Position numbers and translations under genes: made by a program. From assembly GCA_013390905.1 (NCBI GenBank), contig JACATG010000001.1, positions 186,001 through 250,000 of the forward strand: 64,000 bases of DNA, given 5' to 3'. Shown one piece after another: positions 34,344-42,967 of the stretch. The DNA is from Marine Group I thaumarchaeote. GTDB taxonomy: Archaea; Thermoproteota; Nitrososphaeria; Nitrososphaerales; Nitrosopumilaceae. The notes beneath the pieces are model-generated. The model was not told the origin of the DNA. It saw only the letters and a program-made list of their open reading frames with translations, and made no database searches. The number at the start of each line of letters is the position of its first letter. Position 1 is the first letter of the stretch.

Positions 34344-34727
34344 TTATTCCTTTAGTAAAACTGCGTTAACTATTCCGTTTTGTCCTGGTTTAGAAACTAT
34401 TCTGCACTTACCTTCTTGTATTTCTAGTATGGCACCTTTTGTAATGATGCCACGTCTTTTGTAATCATTATTTGTAGCATTCTCTAAAACTTTGAGAATT
34501 TTTGTCTTCTTTACTTTAGCATCTCCAGTAGATAGATTAACAAAATCAATTGTTTTCAAAGCTGTCTTTCTATTGTTTCCACGTACTCGTCTTGTTATTG
34601 TTACTTGAGCTCCATTGATAGGTTCATTTGGATATCTATCAATTTCATACTTTCGTCTAGTTCTAAGTGGGTGTCTTCTTCCTCCAGTAATTTTACTGGT
34701 TGCTAAATTCTCTACACACTTTTTCAC
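34344..34727 (-). CDS. rps8e: Ribosomal protein S8e
   Basis: 127-residue small-subunit protein. It has the N-terminal SKITGGRRHPLRTRRKYEIDRYPNE-type segment (shown here only in part: KITGGRRHPLR), 'RVRGNNRKTALKTIDFVNLS' and the C-terminal 'RIVSKPGQNGIVNAVLL'. This is the compact archaeal form. It probably shares a transcript with srp19. Confidence 0.95.
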   Translation of the reverse strand: MKKCVENLATSKITGGRRHPLRTRRKYEIDRYPNEPINGAQVTITRRVRGNNRKTALKTIDFVNLSTGDAKVKKTKILKVLENATNNDYKRRGIITKGAILEIQEGKCRIVSKPGQNGIVNAVLLKE

Positions 34728-34794
34728 AAAAACTTGTCTGAATTACTCTAATTTATACAAAACGCAAAAAATTAAGCCTGCATCAAAAAATCTA

Positions 34795-35373
34795 CTAGTT
34801 TAGTTCTGTAACAATTTGGGGGGTGAAATTTGTTTGGCTCATCCTAGCTGTTTTCCTCACTTTGGAGAAAAGTCTTTGTTTTAGATCTTCTACATCTCCT
34901 TGAATTCCAAAATACTTTTGGAACTTTTCTGTTGTAGAATAAATTTTTAGCCTTCCAACATTTTGATGACTGATGTAATCTAATTGTCGTAATTCTTTTA
35001 GATGTGCATAAACACCTGTTCCCCTCACTTCAACTAATTGCTTTGATGAGATTGGTTGACTATATGCAATGTAAGATAATGTCTTTAGTGCCGCATTTGG
35101 AAGAACAGGTTTTGAAGCATATCTTTTCACAGTAGAGCTGTATTCTGGCTTTAACTGAAATACGTATGATCCATCGGGAAGTATGACTACTTCAAGTGCT
35201 TTGAATGCTGACTTTGTATTTTTCATAATGTTGTTGAGTGATTCTAGCGTCTTTGTCCTAGATTCTGTGCCTGAGGCTCTGATTAAATCTTCTATTCTGA
35301 GAGGCCTGCCAGCTGAGTAAAGTGCTGCTTCAATTCTTGCCGTCGCTTCATCTATATTCATTATTTTAGCCAA
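34795..35373 (-). CDS. scpB: Segregation and condensation protein ScpB
   Basis: 192 aa with two winged-helix domains: 'RIEAALYSAGRPLRIEDLIRASG' in the first and AALKTLSYIAYSQPISSKQLVEVRGTG-like pattern in the second (ALKTLSYIAYSQPIS). It acts with ScpA and SMC in chromosome organisation. scpA lies 53 bases upstream on the same strand. Confidence 0.92.
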   Translation of the reverse strand: MAKIMNIDEATARIEAALYSAGRPLRIEDLIRASGTESRTKTLESLNNIMKNTKSAFKALEVVILPDGSYVFQLKPEYSSTVKRYASKPVLPNAALKTLSYIAYSQPISSKQLVEVRGTGVYAHLKELRQLDYISHQNVGRLKIYSTTEKFQKYFGIQGDVEDLKQRLFSKVRKTARMSQTNFTPQIVTELN

Positions 35374-35426
35374 TTATCTATCTCTCCCCTAAAATCTAGT
35401 TAAAGAAATCCTTTCTTCATTATTGA

Positions 35427-36128
35427 TCAGTTTGTTAATTCTTCTTTTATTACAGTAATTTTGATGTCGTCTTCAACTTGTTCAAGATCTACCTTTTGGT
35501 CTCTGGCCAAAAATAATATTGCAAAGAAACATCTGATTGAATCAATTTCATCTAGTTCTGTAATGATGTCTTGAAGTAACCCAAATCCTTTTAATGAAAT
35601 TTTTTTCATTACCAAGTCTTCGTATTTTCCAATGATATTTTCAAGTGAAATGAAATATTCATTAAAATCAGGCGCTTCAATTGGCTCAATCTCTAATCGT
35701 CTGTTTCTTCTTGATTGAGGATTGGCAATTGTACCAATAAGATTTTGAAGTAATCCCAGCAAATCATCTAATGAAACTGGATATGTAGATTCATGCCTAA
35801 ACGGAATATCAATTAATTGAATATCTACATCTGTTCTTTGGTGCATTGGTTTTTTCTCCATTGCTGCTCTTTGTAATGCAAAAATACTTTCAACTTTCAT
35901 TCTATAGATTAATGATGATGATAACGCTGCCATTCCTGCAACTTTAAAATCTTTTTTACCTGATTTTTCTAGAATTTTTATTAATAAATTCAAAATTTGA
36001 ATCAAGTCAATATCCCAAACATCTTTTTTGGCAACAGATGAGGGACTGAATAGAATATTCACTGGTTCTTGAGAAATACTATTGGGAGTTTGAGGGTCAC
36101 TCACAAGAGTATTTCCGTCATATTCCAT
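35427..36128 (-). CDS. scpA: Segregation and condensation protein ScpA (kleisin)
   Basis: 233 residues. The N-terminal SMC-binding helices contain VWDIDLIQILNLLI and 'FKVAGMAALSSSLIYRMKVE'; the C-terminal winged helix is about residues 170-230 with 'FFAILFLARDQKVDLEQ'. As the kleisin it bridges the SMC heads. Operon with scpB. The middle is variable, as usual for this family. Confidence 0.9.
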   Translation of the reverse strand: MEYDGNTLVSDPQTPNSISQEPVNILFSPSSVAKKDVWDIDLIQILNLLIKILEKSGKKDFKVAGMAALSSSLIYRMKVESIFALQRAAMEKKPMHQRTDVDIQLIDIPFRHESTYPVSLDDLLGLLQNLIGTIANPQSRRNRRLEIEPIEAPDFNEYFISLENIIGKYEDLVMKKISLKGFGLLQDIITELDEIDSIRCFFAILFLARDQKVDLEQVEDDIKITVIKEELTN

Positions 36129-36180
36129 AATATCTTAGGGCTCTATTTTTTTCTCACTTCCAGTCAACTCTTATATTGTT

Positions 36181-37275
36181 ATGACAAAAAATCACCCTAT
36201 GAAGTCTGCCAGAATCATAGGCCCAAATGAGCCTCTTGCAGTTATAGAATCTGATACGCCAAAACCTCAAGGAAATGAGGTTCTAATTAAAGTACAATCT
36301 GTAGGTGTTTGTCATAGTGATTTACACTTGTGGGAGGGTGGTTATGATCTTGGAGATGGACAATTTATGAAAGTTACAGATAGAGGTGTAAAATATCCTG
36401 TAACTCCAGGGCATGAGATTGCTGGCACTGTTGAAGAAATCGGTGATGCCGTTTCTGGAATATCAAAAGGTGACGAAGTTTTAATTTTTCCTTGGATAGG
36501 TTGTGGAGAATGTCCTGCATGTAAAGTAGGAAATGAAAATCTATGTGATACCCCAAAATCGATGGGTGTTTTTCAAGATGGTGGGTATTCTGATTATGCT
36601 TTAGTTCCTCATTCTAAATATTTAGCAAAACTTGATGGTGTTGATCCAGACTCAGCAACTTCTCTTGCTTGTTCTGGACTTACTGCGTATACTGCTGTAA
36701 AAAAAGCAAATGCAAATTCACCAGAATTTTTGCTGATAATTGGGGCTGGTGGTTTAGGACTGATGGCAATTCAACTTGCAAAAGCAATAACTAAAGCCAA
36801 AATTATCTGCATTGATAATGATGATAAAAAATTTGAAACTGCAAAAAAGATGGGTGCGGATTTTGTTGTAAATACTAATGTAATTGGGTCTATTTCTACT
36901 GGAACTGGAGGTCCAGTAGAAAAAATAATTTCTATTTGTAATGGCAAAGGGGCTGACAGTGTTATTGACTTTGTAAATGCTCCTCAAACTGTAAAAACAG
37001 CACTGGCAGTTTTACGAAAAAGGGGAAATCTGGTACTTGTTGGACTTTTTGGAGGCTCTCTAGAAATATCACTTGTAACAATTCCACTCAAATCAATTAC
37101 TATTCAGGGCGTTTACACTGGTAACTATAATGATATGGTTGAATTGATTGAGTTAGCAAAAAAAGGTGTAATAAAACCAGTTATATCAAAAAGATATACT
37201 CTCGATGAGGCAAATACTGCCTTGAAAGATCTCAAAGCACGAAAAATCATTGGCCGTGCTGTGATAAACCCATAG
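36181..37275 (+). CDS. Zinc-dependent alcohol dehydrogenase (MDR superfamily)
   Basis: 364 aa. The catalytic zinc site uses GVCHSDLHLWEGG and GHEIAG; the structural zinc has the four-cysteine loop CGECPACKVGNENLC. The Rossmann loop is IGAGGLGLMAIQLAK near residue 185, and the end carries 'LKARKIIGRAVI'. It oxidises or reduces alcohols/aldehydes with NAD(P). Substrate unknown. Single gene, divergent from scpA. Confidence 0.92.
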   Translation: MTKNHPMKSARIIGPNEPLAVIESDTPKPQGNEVLIKVQSVGVCHSDLHLWEGGYDLGDGQFMKVTDRGVKYPVTPGHEIAGTVEEIGDAVSGISKGDEVLIFPWIGCGECPACKVGNENLCDTPKSMGVFQDGGYSDYALVPHSKYLAKLDGVDPDSATSLACSGLTAYTAVKKANANSPEFLLIIGAGGLGLMAIQLAKAITKAKIICIDNDDKKFETAKKMGADFVVNTNVIGSISTGTGGPVEKIISICNGKGADSVIDFVNAPQTVKTALAVLRKRGNLVLVGLFGGSLEISLVTIPLKSITIQGVYTGNYNDMVELIELAKKGVIKPVISKRYTLDEANTALKDLKARKIIGRAVINP

Positions 37276-37385
37276 TTTGATTTTTCATTACAAAATCTTA
37301 TAAAATAAAACCATTGGATATTGGATTCAATTGTAAGTTGTGAGATTGCAGTTACACAACTTAAAAATAAACAATTCATTACTGC

Positions 37386-37787
37386 TCATAACTTATTCCT
37401 AAACCAAGCAGAATCTACTTGAATAATTACTAACATATCCCATTCTCCATCTATGTTTGCTACTAGAAGATAATTGTCTAATTTTGTAATGAATTCTTTG
37501 ATAGAATCTTTTACCGCTTCAAATGATTTTGATGGTTTTAGTTTCATCAATATAGCTTAATACTTGTTAATTTCAGATACATCTGTTAGAACCGCTTTGT
37601 AACCTTTTATGATTCCACTTTTCTCAAGACGTTCTATTCTTTTTCTGATTGTTCTATCTGAAACATCATAACCAGACTTTACAAGTTCTGTTGCAATTTC
37701 TTTTGATGGTGTTCTTGCATTGTTATTGAGAATCTCTATAATCTTTTGATCAACTTTATCTAGATTTGACCATGCATCTCCACTCAT
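37386..37787 (-). pseudogene. Lrp/AsnC-family regulator interrupted by an in-frame TAA
   Basis: The first open part (37557-37787, ATG giving MSGDAWSNL) encodes a complete AsnC-type winged helix: VDQKIIEILNNNART, KEIATELVKSGYDVSDRTIRKRIERL-type recognition region, and 'GIIKGYKAVLTD'. It ends at TAA 37557-37559 after EINKY. The same frame then continues AILMKLKPSKSFEAVKDSI... with a clear ligand-binding (RAM) domain start, 'NYLLVANIDGEWDMLVIIQVDS', before a second stop at 37386-37388. So one nonsense codon separates the DNA-binding from the effector domain, and the effector domain is cut short. A functional stand-alone HTH protein is still possible. Confidence 0.7.
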
Positions 37788-37869
37788 ACATAACAAAAGT
37801 TTTAGTGCCTTTTGAATTTTTGGTTGAAATTACCCTATCAGTTATATGCTCAGAACGTGAATGATACTT

Positions 37870-38181
37870 ATGGGTAAGCGCCAAGTAAAAAATGAAAGTG
37901 CTCTTAAAGAGATCCGCCTTCCTGAAGAAGGTGAACTTTTTGGACGAGTATTGAAAATGCTTGGAGGCGAAAATGTCATGATAAAATGTGCTGATAATAT
38001 TACCAGACGTGGTAGAATTAGAGGAAAACTAAAGAGAAGAGTTTGGATTAGAGATAATGATATTGTGATTATCGCACCGTGGGACTTTAAAGAAAAGGAA
38101 CGAGGGGATATTATTTGGAGATTTACACTTCCTCAAGTAACATGGTTAAAGGAACAAAATCATATTCCTAAAGATTTCTAG
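37870..38181 (+). CDS. eif1A: Translation initiation factor aIF-1A
   Basis: About 103 aa OB-fold factor: 'LPEEGELFGRVLKMLGGENVMIKCADN', TRRGRIRGKLKRRVWIR and 'IVIIAPWDF'. It binds the ribosomal A site during initiation. The start MGKRQVKNE at 37870 is preferred to the ATG nine bases earlier because it matches the family N-terminus. Transcribed divergently from the broken Lrp gene. Confidence 0.93.
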   Translation: MGKRQVKNESALKEIRLPEEGELFGRVLKMLGGENVMIKCADNITRRGRIRGKLKRRVWIRDNDIVIIAPWDFKEKERGDIIWRFTLPQVTWLKEQNHIPKDF

Positions 38182-38252
38182 CCACTATTGCCTTTTACTT
38201 GATCTGCTTTTGATAACTTAGTTAATATAGCGACAAATTATTTCAAAACTAA

Positions 38253-38444
38253 ATGGAACAAGGCACCGTAAAATGGTTTAACCGTACTAAGGGCTTTGGT
38301 TTTATCGAAAGAGAAGGTGGAGACGATCTGTTTGTTCACAAATCAGATGTTGAAGGATTCATCAACGAAGGCGATAAAGTCGAGTTTGAAGTAGGCGAAG
38401 GCCAAAAAGGCCCAGCAGCTCAAAAAGTCAAAAAAACAGAATAG
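38253..38444 (+). CDS. csp: Cold-shock domain protein
   Basis: 63-residue CspA-like protein: [17 protein letters not shown] (RNP1) and DLFVHKSDV (RNP2), with the '[17 protein letters not shown]' end. It binds single-stranded RNA/DNA and acts as an RNA chaperone. Cold-shock domain proteins are rare in archaea but present in thaumarchaea and some cold-adapted groups. The protein is intact and of normal length. Confidence 0.95.
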   Translation: MEQGTVKWFNRTKGFGFIEREGGDDLFVHKSDVEGFINEGDKVEFEVGEGQKGPAAQKVKKTE

Positions 38445-38543
38445 GCATTGAATTTTTTAATTTAAGATCTCATATTTGTTTTCTTAAATCCCGTCTATCT
38501 TTTTATTATTTTCAAAATTAATTTTTATTCATAGAAAACCTTG

Positions 38544-38670
38544 TGGTCCCAAGCGAAGGAATTGAACCTTCGACAACCCGGTTTCTGTATGCCTGATATG
38601 CTGTTATTCGGTCAGCCATCTAAAGCCAACAACTACAGCCGGAAGCTCTACCAGGCTGAGCTAGCTTGGG
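38544..38670 (-). tRNA. tRNA-Tyr(GTA) with a 50-base intron
   Basis: On the minus strand CCCAAGC (38670-38664) pairs with GCTTGGG (38554-38548), giving the archaeal tRNA-Tyr C1-G72 pair, discriminator A and a genomic CCA (38546-38544). TA at 8-9, D arm GCTC-AGCCTGGTA-GAGC and T arm GAAGG-TTCAATT-CCTTC are all canonical. Anticodon GTA is at 38636-38634. Stem TCCGG pairs with CCGGG only after removing 38583-38632, a 50-base intron after position 37. Confidence 0.92.
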
Positions 38671-38780
38671 ACAAGGAAAACGAAGATCTATACTATTAAA
38701 AAACTATCGTAGGCATTTTAGATTATATGATCGTAAACGCACTATACGCATAAATACTCTGTAAAGTTTTTGAAGATTTG

Positions 38781-39392
38781 ATGTCCAAGCTAGAACTATC
38801 TTATTCTGGTTATGTCTGTGCTCCATATTTGCACACACATGAATCGATTGAGCTAAAAGAATCTTGGATTAATTCAAAAAATATAGAAAAACTATTTTTT
38901 GTTACAGGTACATTTTCTAGTGAAAGCAAACCATATTTTTCTAATTCTACTAATCATTATCTTCTAGCCCAATTCAAAGATAGCACACAGATATCAGAAG
39001 ATTTTTCTATACACAACCAAGAAAAAACAGCTTTTGTATTTAATATCAAAGACGTTCTCTTCCAAAGAGAAGTTCAAGGAGAAACTAATTTTGTCTCCAT
39101 ATATTATATAGAATATGGAGAAAATAAAGAAGACTTGCAAGAAATTGCAAACATTTTACTGAAAAGAGCAAAAATTGAGAAAGCTGGACTTGGAAACATG
39201 GATACATATTGTTTAATCCCTTCAAAATTTACATTTCCATACTCTGAAAATATTGTAGTCATTGAAGTTACAAGTGAAAAGAGTCATCAAAGTGTAAAGA
39301 AATATTGTGATCAAACACGACGTGATGTAAACAGAAAAGGATTGATAATGACTAATTTGATGAGCCTCTCACTTCTTGAACAACTAAAGTAA
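38781..39392 (+). CDS. Uncharacterised protein, about 203 aa, next to the urease cluster
   Basis: I do not recognise it. It is soluble, with alternating strands and helices: 'LELSYSGYVCAPYLHTHESIEL', a FFVTGTFSSES strand, 'FVSIYYIEYGENKEDLQEI', and a C-terminal helix 'RDVNRKGLIMTNLMSLSLLEQL'. HTHES near residue 20 could bind metal. ATG 38781 is preferred to the TTG just before it. Its promoter carries a CACTATAC element like that upstream of the SSS transporter, so it may be co-regulated with urea genes. It converges on ureD. Confidence 0.65.
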   Translation: MSKLELSYSGYVCAPYLHTHESIELKESWINSKNIEKLFFVTGTFSSESKPYFSNSTNHYLLAQFKDSTQISEDFSIHNQEKTAFVFNIKDVLFQREVQGETNFVSIYYIEYGENKEDLQEIANILLKRAKIEKAGLGNMDTYCLIPSKFTFPYSENIVVIEVTSEKSHQSVKKYCDQTRRDVNRKGLIMTNLMSLSLLEQLK

Positions 39393-39420
39393 AAAGTTAA
39401 ATTTTTTCGCTGTATTTTGC

Positions 39421-40347
39421 TTAATTTTTTCTTATTTTAGTAAATGATGCTCCCAAAATTTTCTTTCTAGTAATTTCAAGTGTCTTAAAAACAACATCAA
39501 AAATACTGTCTGTCTTATTTCCTAAAATTCTGATGACTATCCCTGATTCATCTGGAAGAATAGACATCCCAACAGATACTATATCCGTATTTCTAATGTT
39601 TTTGATTATGGTATTTTCCAGTTCAATCACATCTTCCTTTCTGGTCAAGATGTAAACTGTTCCGACTATGCTATATTTTCCTAATATTCCAAAATTTCCT
39701 AACCTTTGTTTTTTTGGCTCAATCTTTTCATTTTCTATAAATCTTATTTTCTTATCCTGATTCTTACAGTGTGTTCTCAGGTAACAGATGTCATATTCAA
39801 AAGATTCCCCCATAGCAACTCGTCCTGAAGTTAAAATTTCTGAATAAATTAAGGTGGAGTTATTGTGTACGTTGAGATTCACTTTTTGATAATATCTAGA
39901 GTTCTTGTGTGGGATGATTTGATCAGGGATATATTCTAGATAACAATTCTCGTCAACTGTGATGTTTACAATTTGTGATGCAAAATTTGTGTTCATACTG
40001 TAGATACTAGTTGCACCTTGAGTCGTCATGTGGGCAATGGCCTTATTTTTTAATAATACATCAATCCTGTATCTATCTCCTTGTAAAATTCCTCCCGATG
40101 GTGACATGACATAAAGATACGCCATTTCTGGAAGTGAGTTTTCGGGATATAGTACTCGTTGAAATTGTAATGGTACTTGAGAAAATTGTCTTGTAACAAC
40201 TGTCTTACCTGTACTGTCTTTTTGAAGTTCCAAGTCAAGAATGCCCACTTTTCCTGATTTTCCAACTCCTAACTGTTTTACTTTAGCCTCATAGATCTGG
40301 ATTTCCTTTGGTATGTCATTTGGCGTAAAATATTCTAGTTTATTCAA
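39421..40347 (-). CDS. ureD: Urease accessory protein UreD (UreH)
   Basis: 308 aa. Family elements: 'YVMSPSGGILQGDRYRIDV', 'AHMTTQGATSIYSMN', YLEYIPDQIIPHKNSRYYQ, and 'SEILTSGRVAMGE'. UreD binds the apo-urease and serves as the platform for UreF-UreG during nickel delivery. It is the last gene of the ureEFGD operon and lies three bases after ureG. Confidence 0.92.
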   Translation of the reverse strand: MNKLEYFTPNDIPKEIQIYEAKVKQLGVGKSGKVGILDLELQKDSTGKTVVTRQFSQVPLQFQRVLYPENSLPEMAYLYVMSPSGGILQGDRYRIDVLLKNKAIAHMTTQGATSIYSMNTNFASQIVNITVDENCYLEYIPDQIIPHKNSRYYQKVNLNVHNNSTLIYSEILTSGRVAMGESFEYDICYLRTHCKNQDKKIRFIENEKIEPKKQRLGNFGILGKYSIVGTVYILTRKEDVIELENTIIKNIRNTDIVSVGMSILPDESGIVIRILGNKTDSIFDVVFKTLEITRKKILGASFTKIRKN

Positions 40348-40350
40348 TAA

Positions 40351-41007
40351 TCACACCTCTTGTGTAATTGTTGATTTTGGTACAGAATCAAGCAAAACAT
40401 CATGAATGATATGTTCAGTTATTTTCATTACCCCTTCATCAGTTTTGCAGTTGATAAATTCAAATGGTTTTTCACTTCTGATCTTTTTTGCATCATTTTT
40501 CATAACATCAAGATCTGCTCCTACCATCTTAGCTAAGTCAATCTTATTGATCACTAAAAGGTCACAACTCTCAATCCCTAAACCTCCCTTCCTTGGATAT
40601 TTGTCTCCTCCTGCAACATCAATTATGTAAATAGAATAATCTGCAAGAAGTGGGCTGAACGTAGTTGTAATGTTATCTCCCCCACTTTCAATTATTATAA
40701 GATCAAGATCAGTATGTTTTGATTCTATTTCTTCTATTACAGAAAGATTCATGGATGGATCTTCTCTAATTGCAGTATGTGGGCATCCACCTGTTGCAAG
40801 ACCTATAACTAAATTTTCTGGAAGTAATCCTCTATTCGTAGCCAAATTAGCTCTCATTCTATCAGCATCTTCTTTTGAAATCACATCGTTTGAGATTATG
40901 CATACACTGTATCCCTTTTCAGCTAACATTGGTACCAATCGTTCAATAAGCATACTTTTTCCTGAACCGACAGGTCCTCCAATACCAATTCTTGGAATGT
41001 GAGTCAT
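40351..41007 (-). CDS. ureG: Urease accessory GTPase UreG
   Basis: 218 aa nickel-inserting GTPase. P-loop GIGGPVGSGKSMLIERL at the N-terminus, 'LATGGCPHTAIREDPSMN' with the conserved Cys-Pro-His metal motif, ESGGDNITTTFSP, DVAGGDKYPRKGG and NKIDLAKMVGADL. It is intact and of normal length. Lies between ureF and ureD in the same operon. Confidence 0.96.
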   Translation of the reverse strand: MTHIPRIGIGGPVGSGKSMLIERLVPMLAEKGYSVCIISNDVISKEDADRMRANLATNRGLLPENLVIGLATGGCPHTAIREDPSMNLSVIEEIESKHTDLDLIIIESGGDNITTTFSPLLADYSIYIIDVAGGDKYPRKGGLGIESCDLLVINKIDLAKMVGADLDVMKNDAKKIRSEKPFEFINCKTDEGVMKITEHIIHDVLLDSVPKSTITQEV

Positions 41008-41024
41008 GATGAAAAAACCAATTT

Positions 41025-41732
41025 TTATGTAATAAACATTTTAGAATCCATCTTTTCATGTGACATTTGAAAAATATCAACTTGAGGCGCAAATTGCCAC
41101 ATTTCAAAAAGTGATTTATTTGAATATTCTTTGATGGTTTGACTGATAATTGGTTTTATACTGTGAATAATTTTTTGACCTTCAAAATGCTGAATTAATC
41201 CTAATCGTAGTGCTGCGCCTACAATACCAACAGTAAAACCATATAGCATCATCGTCATGCTTTTTCCTTTTTTGATTTTCAATGCATTACAGCAAACCGC
41301 AAATGACACCGGAAATACTCCATGTGCTTTGTTTTTTATTACATTATTTTTGTATTGATTCAAAATTTTATCATCTTTTACAAATTCTGACACACATTTG
41401 ATTAGTTGAACACCTGATCTTACTGATGCACTACGGATTTCTTTTATTAATTTTGTGGCAAAAACCATACTATCTGCCTCAACTACTTTGTCAAAATCCT
41501 GTTTGTTCGCACTATCAAACGCATTTGCAAGTGCAACACAATCTGATGGTCCTATCTGTTGAATAATGTTGATTCTAATCATCTCTATCAAATCTATCAT
41601 CCCTTTAATTTTTTTTTCTGTGAACAGAAATTCTAATCCATTTGAAGTAGCAAAAATACCAGTTGGAAAAAACGAGTCCGATAATTGCATTACTCCCAAT
41701 TCTTGTTCTATCTCATCAATGTTCATGTACAT
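41025..41732 (-). CDS. ureF: Urease accessory protein UreF
   Basis: All-helical protein of 235 aa. The N-terminal 'MQLSDSFFPTGIFATSNGLEF' (normally SDSxFPTGxFxHSxGLE) is the family mark, and 'GIVGAALRLGLIQHFEGQKII' lies near the C-terminus. UreF acts as GTPase regulator of UreG. It overlaps the ureE end by 17 bases. Confidence 0.92.
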   Translation of the reverse strand: MYMNIDEIEQELGVMQLSDSFFPTGIFATSNGLEFLFTEKKIKGMIDLIEMIRINIIQQIGPSDCVALANAFDSANKQDFDKVVEADSMVFATKLIKEIRSASVRSGVQLIKCVSEFVKDDKILNQYKNNVIKNKAHGVFPVSFAVCCNALKIKKGKSMTMMLYGFTVGIVGAALRLGLIQHFEGQKIIHSIKPIISQTIKEYSNKSLFEMWQFAPQVDIFQMSHEKMDSKMFIT

Positions 41733-42201
41733 TAGCTCCTGAATGAGAGGAAAATATTCGTTCTTCTACTATAATTTCAATATGGTTAATAATACTTTGA
41801 AATAATTTTGTGAATACTTCCTTTTCTGAATCTGCTTGAATTGGAAATGAAATCTCATTGCTTTTAATGGATATAGGTCTGTGTCTGTTTCCAATTATGT
41901 GTCCTAGAAGAACCATTACATCTGTCATATTTTTATTTTTTAGTCTAACAGTAATTATTTTTTCAGGTAATTGCTCTACAACAATTTTCATGTCTCCATT
42001 TTTAATGACATCTCCATGACGAAGTTTTATTCCTGGTTCCAAATTCAAACCAACATCTGTTCCACGATCAGTCTTTCTTCTCAAAATTCTTTTTTCTAAT
42101 TCCATTCGTGAGATTTTGAGCTTTTCAAAATTTCCACTTTTTAACTCATTAAATTCTTCATCAAGAAAAATATTTCCTATTGGTGAATTAACTTCTAACA
42201 C
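41716..42201 (-). CDS. ureE: Urease accessory metallochaperone UreE
   Basis: 161 aa. N-terminal peptide-binding domain with 'KISRMELEKRILRRKTDRGTDVGLNL' and the C-terminal metal domain with MVLLGHIIGNRHRPIS, whose His is the nickel site at the dimer interface. There is no long His tail, only a short SHSGANVHEH end. It begins the ureEFGD operon and is divergent from ureABC. Confidence 0.9.
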   Translation of the reverse strand: MLEVNSPIGNIFLDEEFNELKSGNFEKLKISRMELEKRILRRKTDRGTDVGLNLEPGIKLRHGDVIKNGDMKIVVEQLPEKIITVRLKNKNMTDVMVLLGHIIGNRHRPISIKSNEISFPIQADSEKEVFTKLFQSIINHIEIIVEERIFSSHSGANVHEH

Positions 42202-42290
42202 AAGTAACTTTGTTTTTTGACAAAGTTATACTTTGTTAGATTCTTGTAATATTTTTAATGATTAAATACTCTTGTACACCATTCAATTCA
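42202..42290. promoter_or_regulatory. Divergent urease control region with a perfect inverted repeat
   Basis: The region between ureE and ureA contains TAACTTTGT (42205-42213) and ACAAAGTTA (42220-42228), a perfect 9-base inverted repeat with a 6-base spacer, followed by a partial third copy (ACTTTGTTA at 42230-42238). TATA-like sequences follow toward ureA near 42262 (TTAAATAC). The symmetry and location suggest a protein operator controlling both operons. Confidence 0.5.
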
Positions 42291-42593
42291 ATGATGCTTA
42301 CTCCTAGAGAATTAGAAAAGTTAAATATTTTTGTTACAGCAGAACTTGCTCGTAGAAGAAAAAATCGAGGACTGAAACTCAATCATCCTGAAACAGTATC
42401 TATTATTGCTGATCATATCTTAGAAGGTGCAAGAGATGGAAGAACTGTTCCAGAACTTATGAGCTCTGGTAAACATGTTTTATCAAAAGACGATGTGTTG
42501 CCTGGTGTTGCAGAACTAATTCATTCCATTCAGGTGGAAGCAACTTTTGAAGATGGAACAAAGCTAGTAACAGTCCATGACCCTGTTGTGTGA
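42291..42593 (+). CDS. ureA: Urease subunit gamma
   Basis: 100 residues from ATG 42291 ([11 protein letters not shown]), which matches the family N-terminus; an ATG at 42258 would add 11 unrelated residues. Visible motifs: [30 protein letters not shown], '[10 protein letters not shown]' and VTVHDPV. Part of the (UreABC)3 nickel enzyme that hydrolyses urea to ammonia and carbamate. The stop overlaps the ureB GTG. Confidence 0.95.
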   Translation: MMLTPRELEKLNIFVTAELARRRKNRGLKLNHPETVSIIADHILEGARDGRTVPELMSSGKHVLSKDDVLPGVAELIHSIQVEATFEDGTKLVTVHDPVV

Positions 42594-42967
42594 GAAATAT
42601 GATTCCTGGTGAATACTTTCTATCTGATAAGCCAATAATTGCCAACGTGGGAAAATCTATAACATCCGTTAGTGTAAAAAATACTGGCGATAGACCAATA
42701 CAGGTAGGATCACATACACACTTTTTTGAAGTAAATAAAGCACTTGAATTTCCACGAGAAAAATCCTACGGTTGTCATCTCAACATTCCTTCTGGAACAT
42801 CAGTAAGATTTGAACCAGGAGATACAAGAGAAATTGAACTAACAGAATTTGGTGGGGAAAAAATTGTTTATGGTTTTAGCGGTCTGGTAAATGGAAGTCT
42901 AGAAGAAAAACAAAATGAGGCATTCAAAAAAGCTACAGAACAAGGATTCAAGGGGCTTACATTATGA
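42590..42967 (+). CDS. ureB: Urease subunit beta
   Basis: 125 aa. [13 protein letters not shown], '[22 protein letters not shown]', [16 protein letters not shown]-like segment ([15 protein letters not shown]) and '[10 protein letters not shown]' are all typical. The GTG at 42590 overlaps the ureA stop; the ATG at 42599 also fits. Separate gamma and beta genes are the bacterial arrangement. It overlaps ureC by four bases. Confidence 0.95.
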   Translation: MRNMIPGEYFLSDKPIIANVGKSITSVSVKNTGDRPIQVGSHTHFFEVNKALEFPREKSYGCHLNIPSGTSVRFEPGDTREIELTEFGGEKIVYGFSGLVNGSLEEKQNEAFKKATEQGFKGLTL

